This document shows, one piece after another, positions 11,901 to 24,056 of a stretch of DNA of 42,028 nt. The translations under genes and the position numbers were made by a program. Positions within the stretch are counted from its first letter, which is position 1; every line of letters begins with the position of its first letter. This DNA is from Apostichopus californicus (taxonomy: Eukaryota > Echinodermata > Holothuroidea > Aspidochirotida > Stichopodidae): positions 1 to 42,028 of the forward strand of contig JAIPMN010007617.1 of the NCBI GenBank assembly GCA_020650975.1. The letters are read 5' to 3'. Below the pieces are notes generated by a model, which was given only the letters and a program-made list of their open reading frames with translations, had not been told where the DNA came from and searched no databases.

Positions 11901-14900
11901 TGATCCTTGCTAGATTGATTGTATAATTTCAAAAGACGTATAAGATTAGTTTCTTATGTAAGACCCAACAGACCGATGTTTACGTCGTCATCTTTACTTA
12001 GGGCGTCTTCTTTATCAATTCCAGTTTTTCCTCCACTTGATACATTACTATGGCTGTTACTGTATGTGGAGAGACACAATATTACAGTGTATGTGTTTGT
12101 TTGAGTTAGGAAGAAGAACATTAAATTACTCGCCCATTTGCTATCAATTATTTAAGTAAAATACGTTTTAATCCTAATGAATCAAATTTCAGACCACCAG
12201 GAACACAGATATTTTTAAGATACCATACTTTTTCTTTTTCTATGTAATAGTTAAGGCTGGTAATGTTTAACATGTATCATAAAATAGGGTTTTAACTCAC
12301 ATAGTCAACAAATGACGAGATGTGATGACTATAAACCAAAGAAAAGAGGAATAGGGTGACAGCTTGGTATTTCATACATATGACACAATGTGACGATACA
12401 TATACATATATACATATATATTGACTTTATGAGGCCATTAACTAAAATTAAATATCTAGTTACATTACGTAGAAAGATAATAATGATAGTTGTGCTATCC
12501 TAATAATAGATGACATGTTATTGTGAAAGATGAATATCGGTTAAATCAAATTATTTTCCTTCCTTTTTCTAACAAAAGTCAAATAGGGTGTTTGGTATAC
12601 CAAAACAAAACAGTAAACACGTGTGGCTGACAATACAAAGACGAAAGGTTGTTTATCAAAAAGAAAACACGTAAGCGTAGATAAACAAGGAATGGGAAAA
12701 GAATCGTGATTAAGACTTAAGTCTATATGTCCTTTCACAATATAGGATTTCTGATAAATTTGGAAGCGCCTGAGAGTATTAGCTCAGCCAGTACTTAAAT
12801 GGGGTTTACGCCAAATATACCAGTGTTAGTTGTTTGGTAACAATCTAACCATAGATTGATGTGTATTGTGTTACTGAGGAGCGACATTATTGTGAGTTTC
12901 ACAGAATTATCCGGGATAGAATAATTTGGTGGATGGATAACACGGGATAAAGCACAAGGATGCATATTACTGCGATAATTGATAACAGTGCCATCAGGCA
13001 ATATGTATGAATATCCTCTACATTCAATCTAAAGCTTACCTATTGAATACACCCTTATTGGTTTTTGCGATTGCTATGTACATTTTGCACTGTAGCTACA
13101 AAGACATAGCTACATTTTCAACATTGTTTACTATTTTTCTCAACAGTTATGCCACATTTCACTGTCTGGAAATTGTCTGGAAATTTTGATTGAAATAAGA
13201 TTGTATCACTATATGACGTACCACATTTAATCTTGTAGGCGATCCCTGTGAGTGTTCCCATACATACTAAGATAGAAATGAAAATGATGATTGTCACCAA
13301 GACACCGTTGTTACGAGGTATCCCTTCACCTGTATGGAAAAACATGATTTTACACAATTTGGTAGTATTGTAAAGTTCACTACAATTGCCATTAATATGC
13401 TACATAATTAGTCAGCATCGCCACGTACTGAACCTTTCTTAGGAGAACTATACTTCTGCCCATAGTTGTTGTAAAATATGACATGGCGATAAACAAAGGA
13501 ATAATACTTCAATCAGCAACTGCCATTAGTGGTAATGTCCGAAGAAGAAGGGAACTTACAAACATTACAAGACCGGTTAACTTTCTTGTATTTATTCACT
13601 TTCAAGCGCAGCAATTATCAACATGTCACTAAAAAATACCCAAACACTACATACTATAAGAAACAATATTCCGTACCTGAAAAGGAAAGCATCACGTGAT
13701 ATAATGCTTGGCCGGTACCGGTATTGACGCACGTTAAGTTTGCGTACCTTCCATTCGTTGTGAATTGTAACTCTGTCGATGAGGTAATAGTCCCATCCGC
13801 GTTATGGATGATATGTGATGTTTCCCCCACATCTGTGAGCTCCACGTGTGTTATCCATTTCAAATTAACATATATTCGTGCATTGAGCGCTCTACAGAGG
13901 ACCATGGTTCCTGTTCCCGTCGGTAATGTCATGTGAGGTGAATATTTGCGATCATTGACTGTAACATCAATTGTAGGGTAAGCTTATTGGAGAGAAAACA
14001 TGTAGGTACTTTAATACTATCGTATGTGCCAATAAAACCATTTGCAATGTTCAAGTTTATATAACGTACTCTTAGTATGAAACTAGACCCAAATAATACA
14101 TCTATATCTAACTTTGAATGTCAAGTTATGTTTTCATCGGGATGGCTCAAACTCTGACCATATCATAGTTTAGCGATGGTGCACACTGCAACATGTCTGT
14201 TGCCAAAATGTACAACATAATAGAATCAAACTGATAGGCACTTGTTTTATGACATTAACAACCCATTTAGAAACTCAATCGGTTTTGTCCCACATTTTAC
14301 ATTGGGTGGTGTGCCTAATCCACTAAGATTTCCTTTGCTGGTAGGTTGAGAACGCAATGTTCAATGTAGAACGTTGCCTGTATTCGATGATTAAATAACA
14401 CCAACAAACAATACATTTACTTTGTCTAAATTGCGACTGTAAAGTTGCTGGTAACATTCAAGTTGGCGCATAACATGCCGTGCAATACATGTGTTGCCCT
14501 GAACACCTCGGTGGAATTTATGACTATGTCAACAATGACATGACATTGACCACATACATGAGAAACTTGCAACTACATTACCTCCCTTGGTGTAACCTTC
14601 AGTCAAATCTGTTGTTCCTGATACGGTTGAACTTTCACCGGTGCGACCTGTTAATGACAAATTAGCAGCAGATATTGTTACTTCTCTTTTTAAACCAAGC
14701 ACGAAGTCGAGGTATGTTCAATACTTTGAATGACAGAATATCAGTCTTACTTATCACGTGTGGTGAATTTGGACAATTTTACTGAAACAGTTAAATTGAT
14801 TGAGAGATCATTAAATGCGTACGGAAAAACATTCGTAGGCCAACATTTCTTTGAGCCCCATGTTCTAAAATGCGTAGTTTGGCTTTAGTTTTGCATGTCA

Positions 14901-16361
14901 CATACAATAACATGTAATTGCAATGGTCTGGCAAAATCAGGTTTTCTTTTCTCCGTTTAGTAATTAGTGGGAAAATATATTAGAAATTCCTTCCGAATTA
15001 TCTAAATCGTTGACTTAATTCCGAATATTTGAATACTCAAGCTTATACATATTGAAAACTATAAATCAAAGTAAAAGGTAAAATTTTGAGACATACCGAT
15101 AAATTTCAGACCTACAGTTTGCTGTTGCTTCAAATTGTCGTGCGGATAACTGCTTACGCAGCTCACGTTGGAGGATGCAATCCAGTCTCCTGATCCATAC
15201 GTCTTCATACTTAACGACAATACCGACTCCGTGTTGAATGTATACTTCTTTTCACTTTTGGACACCAATTGGTCGCTATATGAATCATTCAATGCGTTAT
15301 TGTTAAACATCCAGGTAAGATTTACCGCGGGTTTTGCACCATACGCAAGGCAGGTCAGAAGTTTATCCCCAGTGTTTGATGTAATAATTATTACATCTGA
15401 TGTATTCATTCCTTGGTAGCTGATAGATAAAGTTGGTTCCACTGTTAAAAAGAGAGAGAATGCACAACAGAACGTTATCACTATGAATATAATTAACGTC
15501 GTTACTCTCTAACCTATGTGTTTCTTTTCACTGTGTGGTGAGACCTAATTTTAGAAATGTACGTACACTAATTTTGCACTTCATCTGTGCTAAAGTCAAA
15601 CCCAAAACAACGTAAACGTATAACGAATTGGTTATAATACTGAATTAAAATATACTGATATGAAAAGCAACTGACTTAAATTTACTTTGAAGACATTTTA
15701 CGATGTTTAACACATTTACGGAACATTACCGTCTAACATGCGGTTAGCTGCGACATATTCATTTGACATTAATTTATAGAGATGCCATTAGGATAAAACA
15801 AACTTACTCAGATAAAATATGCGAACATACAAGATCATTTGTAATGTGTTTCTCAATTTGTCTATATTTTACTGTGGAATTGACACTTTAAAATAACAAA
15901 TCTTGTAGGATGCATGTTTCACCAGAGCGATCTGTTGAGACAATAGTAAATTTAGTACGTTACTGTCTATATACCATGACTTAAATGTATTTCTTACGGA
16001 CTTTTAATTAAATAAACGTTTGCAAACCTTTCACGGTAATCTGGTAAACCATATGGTTACTTCCACGGGTACAGATATATTGCCCCTCGTGATACATGGT
16101 AGCCTTCTGGATATACAAAGAGTAGTTATCAAATAGCTCGGTGGTGTCTCGAGGCAAATTACCAACATTTACGTTTCCCGTATAAAGGACATCCTTTTCG
16201 TGTTCCCAAGTGCTCTTGCCATCGTCTTCAAAGCAATCGAGCAGAAGGGACTCATTCAGCTCAACGTATTTGCTAAAGACGTGGGCAGCATTGTACAACG
16301 TATCCGATAACTGGTGTAACATTAAGATTGACCAGAATGCTACAATCTTATCTCTATCCAT
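5169..16361 (-). CDS. Ig(3)-TM-pseudo-tyrosine-kinase receptor (gene B, complete, 15 exons)
   Basis: Exons (minus): 16361-16028, 15441-15097, 13982-13677, 13329-13222, 11557-11539, 11131-11046, 10746-10716, 9564-9437, 8824-8714, 8392-8247, 8041-7922, 7764-7653, 7495-7411, 5969-5888, 5282-5169. They sum to 2,127 nt, giving 708 residues plus stop with every phase matching. Layout: signal peptide about 1-24; Ig1 to 111, Ig2 to 226, Ig3 to 328; transmembrane helix 338-360; juxtamembrane 361-410; tyrosine-kinase-like domain about 411-670; tail to 708. The fold is kinase-like (IHAFG.VHPG catalytic-loop region, PPEAL, SDIWS, ARPT), but the catalytic residues are gone: the VAIK Lys is Ser449, the HRD motif is H541-P-G, the loop Asn is Lys548 and DFG is N561-F-C. 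It is inferred to be a surface receptor that signals by scaffolding or allostery. The start is the first ATG (16361), with TAA just upstream in frame. Two acceptors (exons 8 and 9) were chosen by phase and could shift by a few residues. Confidence 0.85.
6795..7075. repeat. 12-bp minisatellite (TGTTTATTCCAT family)
   Basis: Tandem copies of TGTTTATTCCAT with variants such as TGTTTATTGATG and TGTTTATTTATG. The cleanest run is about 6957-7016. It sits in the intron of gene B between 5969 and 7411. The plus-strand open frame over it is a by-product of a unit length divisible by three. Confidence 0.9.
7411..9564 (-). other. Gene B tyrosine-kinase-like domain, main part
   Basis: Six exons. 9564-9437: degenerate glycine loop (NGPIYNKWMG) and strand 3, CVVISTVT, where the ATP-anchoring Lys is Ser. 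8824-8714: helix C region, IVFRSKDITWNVFVKRILEL then DCEYLVKIEGIC, with no obvious helix-C Glu. 8392-8247: hinge, CLYLISEHLVCETLETLL, and helix E. 8041-7922: catalytic loop with HPG for HRD and NFC for DFG. 7764-7653: LPPEALQRNEY and ASDIWSTAVVMWQI. 7495-7411: helix G region. Structural residues of the kinase fold (W of helix F, P-P-E of the activation segment end) are kept while chemistry residues are not. Small segments might still bind nucleotide; that cannot be judged from sequence. Confidence 0.85.
9825..10158. other. GC-richer block with overlapping open frames, possibly a mobile-element remnant
   Basis: Inside the gene B intron between 9564 and 10716, this block is richer in G and C than its surroundings and is open on both strands for over 100 codons. 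The minus-strand frame is basic and rich in Pro, Thr, Ser and Lys (for example RRHNKPNTTRRETK), reminiscent of nucleic-acid-binding parts of retroelement proteins, but no diagnostic motif is visible. It does not fit the phase of gene B. Origin unknown. Confidence 0.3.
10716..11557 (-). other. Gene B juxtamembrane micro-exons (19, 86 and 31 nt)
   Basis: Three tiny exons bridge the transmembrane exon and the kinase-like domain: 11557-11539 (19 nt, pyrimidine-rich acceptor, GTGAGT donor), 11131-11046 (86 nt, GTTAGT donor) and 10746-10716 (31 nt, TTTTAG acceptor, GTAAGT donor). Phases run 1-2, 2-1, 1-2 and fit both neighbours exactly, which is strong support for such short exons. The 45-odd encoded residues are polar and rich in Ser, Thr and Glu, with one Tyr in GEAKYRES. 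This is where receptor kinases usually carry regulatory phosphosites. A downstream-only gene finder would probably miss these exons. Confidence 0.7.
13222..13329 (-). other. Gene B transmembrane exon
   Basis: A 108-nt phase 1-1 exon. After a short polar stretch it encodes about 23 hydrophobic residues (VLVTIIIFISILVCMGTLTG plus IAY, residues 338-360), then a stop-transfer K-I-K-C. This fixes a single-pass type I topology with the kinase-like domain inside the cell. The acceptor is ACAG and the donor GTACGT. Confidence 0.85.
13677..16361 (-). other. Gene B ectodomain: three Ig exons
   Basis: Exon 1 (16028-16361) carries the signal peptide and a V-type Ig domain in one exon: Cys in LLLDCF, Trp in STWEH, and HEGQYIC on strand F. 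Exon 2 (15097-15441) is an Ig domain with LLTCLAYG, NLTW and SNVSC. Exon 3 (13677-13982) has MVLCRA, LKWIT and ANLTCV. All three retain the B-F Cys pair and the core Trp, unlike the V domains of gene A and the NACHT receptor. At least seven N-glycosylation sequons are visible (NES, NYS, NTS, NLT twice, NDS, NVS). All domain exons end in phase 1, so domains could be shuffled without frame change. Ligand unknown. Confidence 0.85.
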
Positions 16362-18130
16362 TTAGGAGAATGGTGATGTACAGTAGAACATTAGATGTCT
16401 CGAACTACTTCGACCGATGTGGTAGTAAATGGTCACTTGCACGAATATGTCTATCAGCCTTACTGTATTCTGTCTTGCCTTTCACCACAGGATCAGATAA
16501 CCCCATTGTAACAGCGTGACTTTCTCTTTTGCATATTGTAATTATATACATTGTCAATTAGAACACAGTGATAATAGAGTGAAATTCGATGCTCTTACGA
16601 TGCTTCATAAGTGAAACAAGGAAGTATTATAATTTTGAAAGCCTATCAGTTGATTTGATATTTGATTTTATTCTGATCAGCGTTGGCAATGTTTTTAATG
16701 ATTGAAAGTTCTTTTACCAAGACGAACTTTCATTAACAACCACAATATTTTTGGAAAATGAATCGCAAACCATTACAAATAATGTCTGCAATTACCTTCA
16801 GGATCGTCTCGTGGCAGACTATTTTTCGAAAGAACACATATTCTAATTGTAACAGACCCAGGAAATAATACATGTCATTCTTCTGACATGAATAGAAGTT
16901 AAAGTAGGTGTCTCTAACAGAAACCGAAAGCTGTAAATGTTGATATATATATTCTAGTAATGAGGCTAAAGTTTAGTCGTCTTTAAATGCTTAATGCGTG
17001 TGGCTATCAAACCCTGCATTGACTTTATACTTGTCGAGAACGTAGTTTCAAAATGAGTTTTAAATATGAGAAGAATTTTTATTTAGTTCATTGGTGATTT
17101 GACGATCTTATACAGACACTTACTATGGGTACAAAATATTGACATCGCAAACACTCTACCGTTAACACGTTAAATGAAGCAGCATTTATAGTTTTTTTTT
17201 ACTTGTATTTAATCATGTTACGCTACATATACCATGCTGTCAAACATTGTACAATGTGTATATGTTTGAACGTTTTCATAGGTACTCTGTTATTCACAAA
17301 CAGAGCGCTTTTGCAAATCTCCGGAACACCTTCGTGACGTTGTAGGGTAGTTGATGAGTAATAAACAGTTCTCACTTTTGCGGCCACGCTTAGAGGCAAT
17401 TTTCGTAAACATGCTATCGACTACTGTTGCAACTATTGCGATGGCTCACATAAAAGTTCGATACAGACTTTCAGTGTGATGCAGACATTCTTATGTCAGC
17501 ACTATAACATGAGTCCTTACTATATACCGGACTAACCTCAATCTTTAATATAGAACTGCTGTCCACCACAGAATAATGTGCTCGACCTCGTTCCCTGATC
17601 ATTGTTTCAAGAAAACCATTGGCTAATTTGTGTGAGCTGTGCCCAGGGAACATTTGTGAGACAATGTTACGAATTAAATAAACCAAGTCATCGGACGTTA
17701 TGATGACCACTGACCAAGTAACAATGAAGTAATTTTATCAAATTGTTTCCATGGGAGAGCCGTATTTTCTCTATCACCAGCTCAACCAACTGCCAATAAC
17801 CCTTTTGACATTTTGATGATTTAGAATATATCGTCAAAACGTCAATTGTCTACTTCTTGTCATATTGACTAGTTGTTGCATTTCATAAAAACATCAACTT
17901 ACATGTCTTTTATACGCTTCCGTACTTAAAGCAATGCATATAATTGAGCATACAACGCACGTTGTGAAATGGCAGCGTGTACTACGGGTATACAAACGCA
18001 TGTCACTGTCCATGGGGTCTCTTAAATGACACTATCAACATCACATAGCTGAAGTTGTTCTGGAAACTCGACTCAGAAGACATTTTTTGGGGGAATAGTT
18101 ATACAACCAAACGCTAACATTACAGTTCAT

Positions 18131-18368
18131 ATGTGTATGTGTATGTATATGTGTATATATGTATATATATATATATATATACATATATACATATATACAT
18201 ATATGTATATATGTTTATATATATATACATATATGTTTATGTATATATATATATAGAGGCTATATATATTGAGGCTATATATAGAGGCTATATATACATA
18301 TATAGGCTATATATACATATATATAGGCTATATATACATATATATAAGCTATATATAGAAAATATATA
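18131..18368. repeat. TA/TATATACA microsatellite with GAGGCTATATATA sub-repeat
   Basis: A TG/TA run passes into alternating TATATACATATAT, then into repeats of AGGCTATATATA (from about 18256). All parts are self-complementary, so the tract can extrude hairpins. The encoded Tyr/Ile string is an artefact of the repeat. Confidence 0.9.
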
Positions 18369-20943
18369 GGCAATATTGTCACACATGTTTATGTAAACCC
18401 GGTTCGAAATGGAATGATTCGTTGTCTTATTCATATTAAATGAAATGGGCTGGTCTAAGCTCCTTTTTCGATGGAAATGGTCCCTATGTGGGGGAGAGAG
18501 TACTTTCTGTCTAAACTGTTCGCTGAATTGATATATTGATATGGGGGGCTTTAATACTAACTACGTCAAGTGTCACAAGAATTGGATATGTTTTCTTTCA
18601 GTTTGAAATGAATGTGAGCATGAAGACATATACCAAGAGATACGATTGTCGAGCTCTCACGATAATTAGTAGTAGGTATCGAAGAACCCCTGATTATTAA
18701 CGACATTGTAACAAATGTGACCAATTGAGGTATGACATATGTTGCGGATTTATAGCGGGCCCAGTTGTATCACATCATGGGGATTTGACATTAAGTAATT
18801 CAAGTCGCTATATACCACTTTAAATCGACCAGTTTCAATTGCCATATACTGATATATTTCACTATTAGTCAGTTTAGATAAACAACTACCAGTTTAAACG
18901 GACACACACCAACATATTTCACTTTGGATAATTTTAAATTCGTTTTCATTAACCGTTCTGTATTAAAAACCGTCTCAAAAACAGTTCGACGTGAATCGAC
19001 TTATGCATTTTTCAATTTAAAAAGACAAATGCCGATCTAAATGTACTTATGCGATGCATATCATCCATTCACTTCCTTTGCAATTTATATTTACGATTCT
19101 GGTGTGATTGACATCTCTGCCAAACAGAATGTGATCATATTTGGTAACCGCAAAAATGTCAATCATTTTGGTAATTGTTGATATAAGATATTTTTAATGG
19201 GGTACCAAAAACAGTGTTCAATAATAACTGGACGGTTAAAAAGGTCTTGTTTTCTTAGTTTGTTCACTCTCTCAAAATGATGATGGCTCTCTCTGAGTTT
19301 TAAGTTATCTAACATTAACAGCAGAGAATCACATGTCATGAAAGCTAATGACTGTAGTTATGTTATCCGTTTGTATTCTCTTTTTGTTTTCTGTTTAGAA
19401 GTTGAGACAGTGACGTAAAGTGTAATCCTTTAATGGTTACACTTGAAGTGTTACTGGTGTAAATAATCAAGGTTTACTGATGTACATGAACAAACACGAG
19501 TATTTGAACCTCAGTGGTTTTAAGTTTATTTAATTTTGAACGTTCTGCCGCCCTCTAGTAGCCAGTTTGAACAAGATGTAACATATGCTGTGTAATACTA
19601 AATCCTTTGTAGCACGAAAATTACTCAAAAATTTTCATTTGAACGGAAACAGCAGTAATTATGCAAAAGAAAATGGATAGTTATAAGACTCCCATTAAAG
19701 TTGACATAATAGAATAAGCTTTTTAACTTCTCCTCTTTCACTGAAAGAGAGACATACTGAGTCATAAGCATAGCTGGAAGTTCATAGTGTGGGCGATATT
19801 ATATGAACAGAAACGTTTAGACTACAATGCTTGTAAACTATATTTACATACAATTTGGCGATATAATACAACGGAAATTATATATTAAGAAAACTGAAAA
19901 GCTAGAAAATAAAACGGGTAGTTATCAAAATACGCGACTGAGAAAGGGCACACGTAAGCTAGTGTAAAGTTTACTTGAAATTCTTCCGCTGTGGATTCAA
20001 GCCAACGTCACATGGACGGTATTTTGACTGGCTTACACTTGGAATGGATACTGCCCTCATTAACCTTACAAACGGGAGCAATTCAAGGTGACTTGAAATA
20101 AACGCAACACATTCTGCACGGTTAAAAATCTATTGTAAAAATATGGTTACTGGATTACAATGGATATAAATGCAATTATTAAAACGTTTATAATTTCCAC
20201 GGTTACGATAACAATACCACCGTATTATGTGGTATATTTACAACGTATAGTAACAACCAATTAATATGTGCATGCTATTCCATGTATATATAGATCTATA
20301 TATTAATTCGGACAGCCAAACGAAAGTTTAAATTTGCAGTGTAAGTTTATAACATTATCAAATCAAAGTTCACTCGTTCTAAGAAGTCCCGTTGTATGCG
20401 AAATATAACTACTTAAGTAAACCTTCAGAGAGTAGGTCACAAAGTACTATAAAAATATTAACCGATCCAGTATCATGAATATCATTGATGTTTATTGACT
20501 TTTGCTGTCCCCTTTTGGTCTCTTCCGCAATCAATGCTTCTTTTGTCATTTGTCTTATCATCACATCGTCCATGTTGTGTAAACTTCACAGCTTTTAAGA
20601 TTTCATTGAACGTATTGAAATTTTGTGATTTTTTTTAATTTTATTTAAATTAATAATGCTACACTATCATGGTTCATGTTGTTTCTTGAAATATATGTGA
20701 CATTGTGTATGTTAATTGTAATGCACTCACAAGTAACGTTGGGGGGGGGGGGGGCTTATAATGGGACCGTCACCAACGTGATAATTTGACATCGCTGCAG
20801 GGGGCGGATCCAGGATTTTAGAAAGGAGAGGTGTATTCCTAGGTTCTTTAAGTGTAATAAGTTTAAGACGTCACATGTTCATTCTGAGGTATTGTTAGAA
20901 TGCAAATAAGATCTATAATTAGGTCTAAACGCAAGGTTGTAAT

Positions 20944-21138
20944 TTAAGTAATTATGAATTTTGGTTCGAGGTCAAAAAAAGAAGAAAGGTGCCCACACCC
21001 CTGTATTAGTACCTGCATATAAAGAGGAATGTCCACGCGATTGCTTAGCCTCTCTCCACTGTGGACAGAAATTATTTCCCAGTTTTCCACAAACACGACA
21101 ATAAAATGTGTTAAATGTGAAACAGTGAGAGAGGCCAT
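20944..21138 (-). other. Short Cys-containing open stretch, probably repeat-derived
   Basis: On the minus strand one frame reads FYCRVCGKLGNNFCPQW, a CxxC followed eight residues later by another Cys, then runs to a TGA in a T-rich tract. It resembles a small zinc-binding element in a mobile-element protein, but no wider domain is seen and nothing links it to the neighbouring genes. Kept as a low-confidence fragment only. Confidence 0.2.
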
Positions 21139-21607
21139 AGTTTTACACCTAAATCAAAATCATTCATTTTAGCAACAACAAAACAAAAATTTGCGAGCCC
21201 CAAGCAGTATGATCCCAAGTGGCATATCCCGTACATGACTTGCGTATGGTCGGTCAAGGCTCGACATTTCCACGGGAAACTGAGGAGAGTTTCGTAGTTG
21301 AATGCATCACGGTATACGTCATTTTCTCATGAATTTGAAATGCTCACTTCTGATATCGCTGTAAACAAAACCATCGTTGAGATATGTATTACTTGAAAAC
21401 AAAACTATTGGTGTTATGCGATGAACAAGACTTTCCAACTAGGTCTACAAATAATTATACCATTGCATCACAATTGGAATGGAACTTTCTATATGATACT
21501 ATTTTGGTGAGTTTCCAGTGTAATTACGTGATAGTAAAACACTAGCATGCCATTACCATTATGTCTTCTTCATACAGCTTGAACGAACCCAACAATTCTA
21601 CTATTAA

Positions 21608-21697
21608 TTAATTTTTATCGGAAATATGAAAGATGCAAACGCAGCGGAAGTATTCAAAATTACCTGGGTTTTTCTTAATCTCTCGAATTCTGGTGAC
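21608..21697 (-). other. Candidate alternative 3' exon of the NACHT receptor
   Basis: After a TCTCACAG acceptor, this segment opens in phase 0 with VTRIREIKKNP, a basic amphipathic helix-like stretch. It either ends at a GTAATT donor (21664) or reads on to a TAA at 21608. It could be joined from the NACHT gene exon 22567-22520 if the GAG|GCAAGT there is used as a GC-type donor. The alternative, with no splice, ends the protein at 22475. The sequence does not decide between them. Confidence 0.35.
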
Positions 21698-22474
21698 CTG
21701 TGAGAATGCAAATCATGAATGTTAACATACCGAACAGTGCAATATATCCACCATGCAGACGAAAATAACACTTTGTCTTTTAAGCTTTATGCAATTCTCT
21801 TTACATTTGGCAAACTTTCCTTAATAAAACTAATGAAGTAGTAACATTATTAGCAGCGTTAATTTAAAACGAAAGACGAAATGTTAACGTTTACTCTAAC
21901 CTGGTCAGTGATCCAATCACATATTAATTTTCGATCATCTGCACGTTATCTCTCAAACAACGACGAATATGTCTACTATATTTGTATGTAAACTAGATTT
22001 TGTATGTATACTATGTATATTATAATATATACTATATACTTTTAGTATAATATATGTACACTTTCATGTATAATATATTTCTACTCTTCTTATATAATAT
22101 ATTGATACATTTTAAAGACCACTCCACATGAATGAAACTCACACCTCATTGAACATGAAAGTATTTAGAATAGTGTCCAAAATAATAGCTTTATTTCAAT
22201 GGTTAGCTCCCCCCCCCCCCCCCCACCCACCATCTGCCCAAGCACACACACGGGGAAAAATCAAATATATAACGTAAAAACTCCAAATTAATACACTATT
22301 TGACGAGAGTAAAAGTGACGCACATATAACCATAGTGCTTCTGAAGTATACGTGTATGTCTAACAAAATGTAGTTCTTGTCAAATATTGTATTCGAGTTA
22401 TAACACACTGAATTTTGGACTAAAATACCAACACGGATCTCTTTCACAACAGTCTAGCTTCGTGAGTTAGTCTC

Positions 22475-24056
22475 TTAGCCCAAATAATACAACATTACTA
22501 TTTCTAAAAATACACTTGCCTCTTTCAGATACTCGTCATCTGTAATTTTTGATATGCCATTGGACACCTGCAAATAATTCAAAACAACAACATCGATTAG
22601 AAGCAAATATTCTACTTTAAAAGGGACGGAAGATTGCAGTTTGTGTTGAATAAAATGAGAACGCCATTTCACAAACGGCTAGAGTGTAAGAATCATACCT
22701 GCCAGCAGTTCTCTTGCAGATTGAGAGAATACCAAACTACCGATGGATACCAGTTTACTGAAAGGAAGTAAATAAATGCGCAATTTAAGTCAGTGAAACA
22801 TTGAAAGAATCTTAACTTAATAAATTCATGATATGATGAAGATTACAGTTGCATTTTCTGTTAACACTGAAATATTTATCGGACGGAATGTCCGTTGTAT
22901 CAAGACAGGCGTCATCAATAACGAGTATCAATTGCTAAAGATAAGAACAGAGAAAAAAGTCACAGACTATTTGGTGTGGTCGCTGTGTTAAAATCTATGA
23001 ATAATTGATTTTTCCACAATACACACGATTAGTTCTAAAGATTATCAATGTTTTATATACTTATTCAAGAAATTATAACATGAACTGAAATAACGAGTGT
23101 CGTATGAAAGCAAGGGAATCATCTGGAAAGATTGGACTATTTTATGTATTCTTTCTCATTAGAGGCAATTTCTTTTTGTATCATTTAGATTTACATCACA
23201 AATGTCAAACTATTTGTACCTGTCACTTTCTTCTGGATTAACTGTTTCAATAAAGCTTCATCTCCAAGAGTTCTCGGTAGGACAGACGCAGAAAGTCTGG
23301 TTTGTTTATAAAAAGAACAATGCGATTCATTGTTAGAATGAGATAAAGAATGACGCGAAGTAAAATATACATCAAATGTTTGCTTAATTGAATGAAATAT
23401 TCTTCTCACTTTCTGTCTATATTTAAATCATTACCAAGTAATCTTTTTTTCCCCAACTATACCAACCGAAACAATTGAAATTTGTATCTGTATTTTTTTT
23501 TCCTTTCGAACGTTCGCAGTTTTTATCAGGCGAGTGCGATATCGCTGGCGACTGTCTTCACCTCACACACATTCCTTGTTTTTATTCTTTTCGAAGAACG
23601 TAGCCTGTTCATGACGGTACTACGGAATATTTATCGTTTCTTTAATATCCCATGAACTCTCACCCAACTTGGGTAGTTACTATACGAGTCACATTAATTT
23701 TCATGCCTAAACGTTGTCAAGATGCGACTTGAAATGCGTGGCTCAGTTATTTATGGAAGCTAATAAATACTTACGGAAATACTTTTTCCAGCCATAAAAT
23801 AATGAACTTCATTATACCAACAGTCTATATCCCAAACTTACGAAACGTTCTTCAGACTGGGACACTGTAAGCTGTACTTCAACAAGTCTTTGAATTCGTT
23901 CTCTCCCAGATCCTTTTCACTCTCCTCGATCCACAATGTCTCGATTGTGTTTTGACATGACAGCCTTAAGCCAGATGTTACAATTATTTCACATTGATGG
24001 ATGTCGACGCCACGGAATGATTCATGAAGAAGTAGTTTTGTCACCTTGATCTGTGG
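22475..24056 (-). other. Gene C C-terminal LRR-like exons
   Basis: Exons 24056-23842, 23296-23220, 22757-22699 and 22567-22475 follow the NACHT exon in phase. The first has an LRR-like rhythm (LRLSCQNTIETLWIEE, FKDLLKYSLQCPSLKN), continued by LSASVLPRTLGDEALLKQLI and SVVWYSLNLQENCWQ. The repeats are degenerate and few, so this is a short LRR-like cap and not a long horseshoe. The acceptor at 24056 could instead be six bases further in (24050). In the last exon GAG|GCAAGT could serve as a GC donor; read straight through, it ends YLKEASVFLEIVMLYYLG and stop. Confidence 0.6.

Larger units (their letters stand above)
16362..21600. other. Long intergenic region upstream of gene B
   Basis: About 5 kb with no exon I can support. 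It should contain the gene B promoter just above 16361 and, at its far end, the 3' end of the NACHT receptor gene. It holds a TA-rich microsatellite (18131-18368), a run of 14 G (20741-20754), a GGGGGCGGATCCAGG motif near 20799 that resembles repeat-element ends, and a Cys-rich fragment at about 20944-21138. Confidence 0.5.

Noticed and set aside
17471-17710. A 79-codon minus-strand frame with protein-like composition.
   Set aside because: No recognisable domain, no splice sites fitting gene B and no close start context; could be a decayed repeat.
18133-18369. Tyr/Ile-repeat open frame.
   Set aside because: Artefact of the TA microsatellite.
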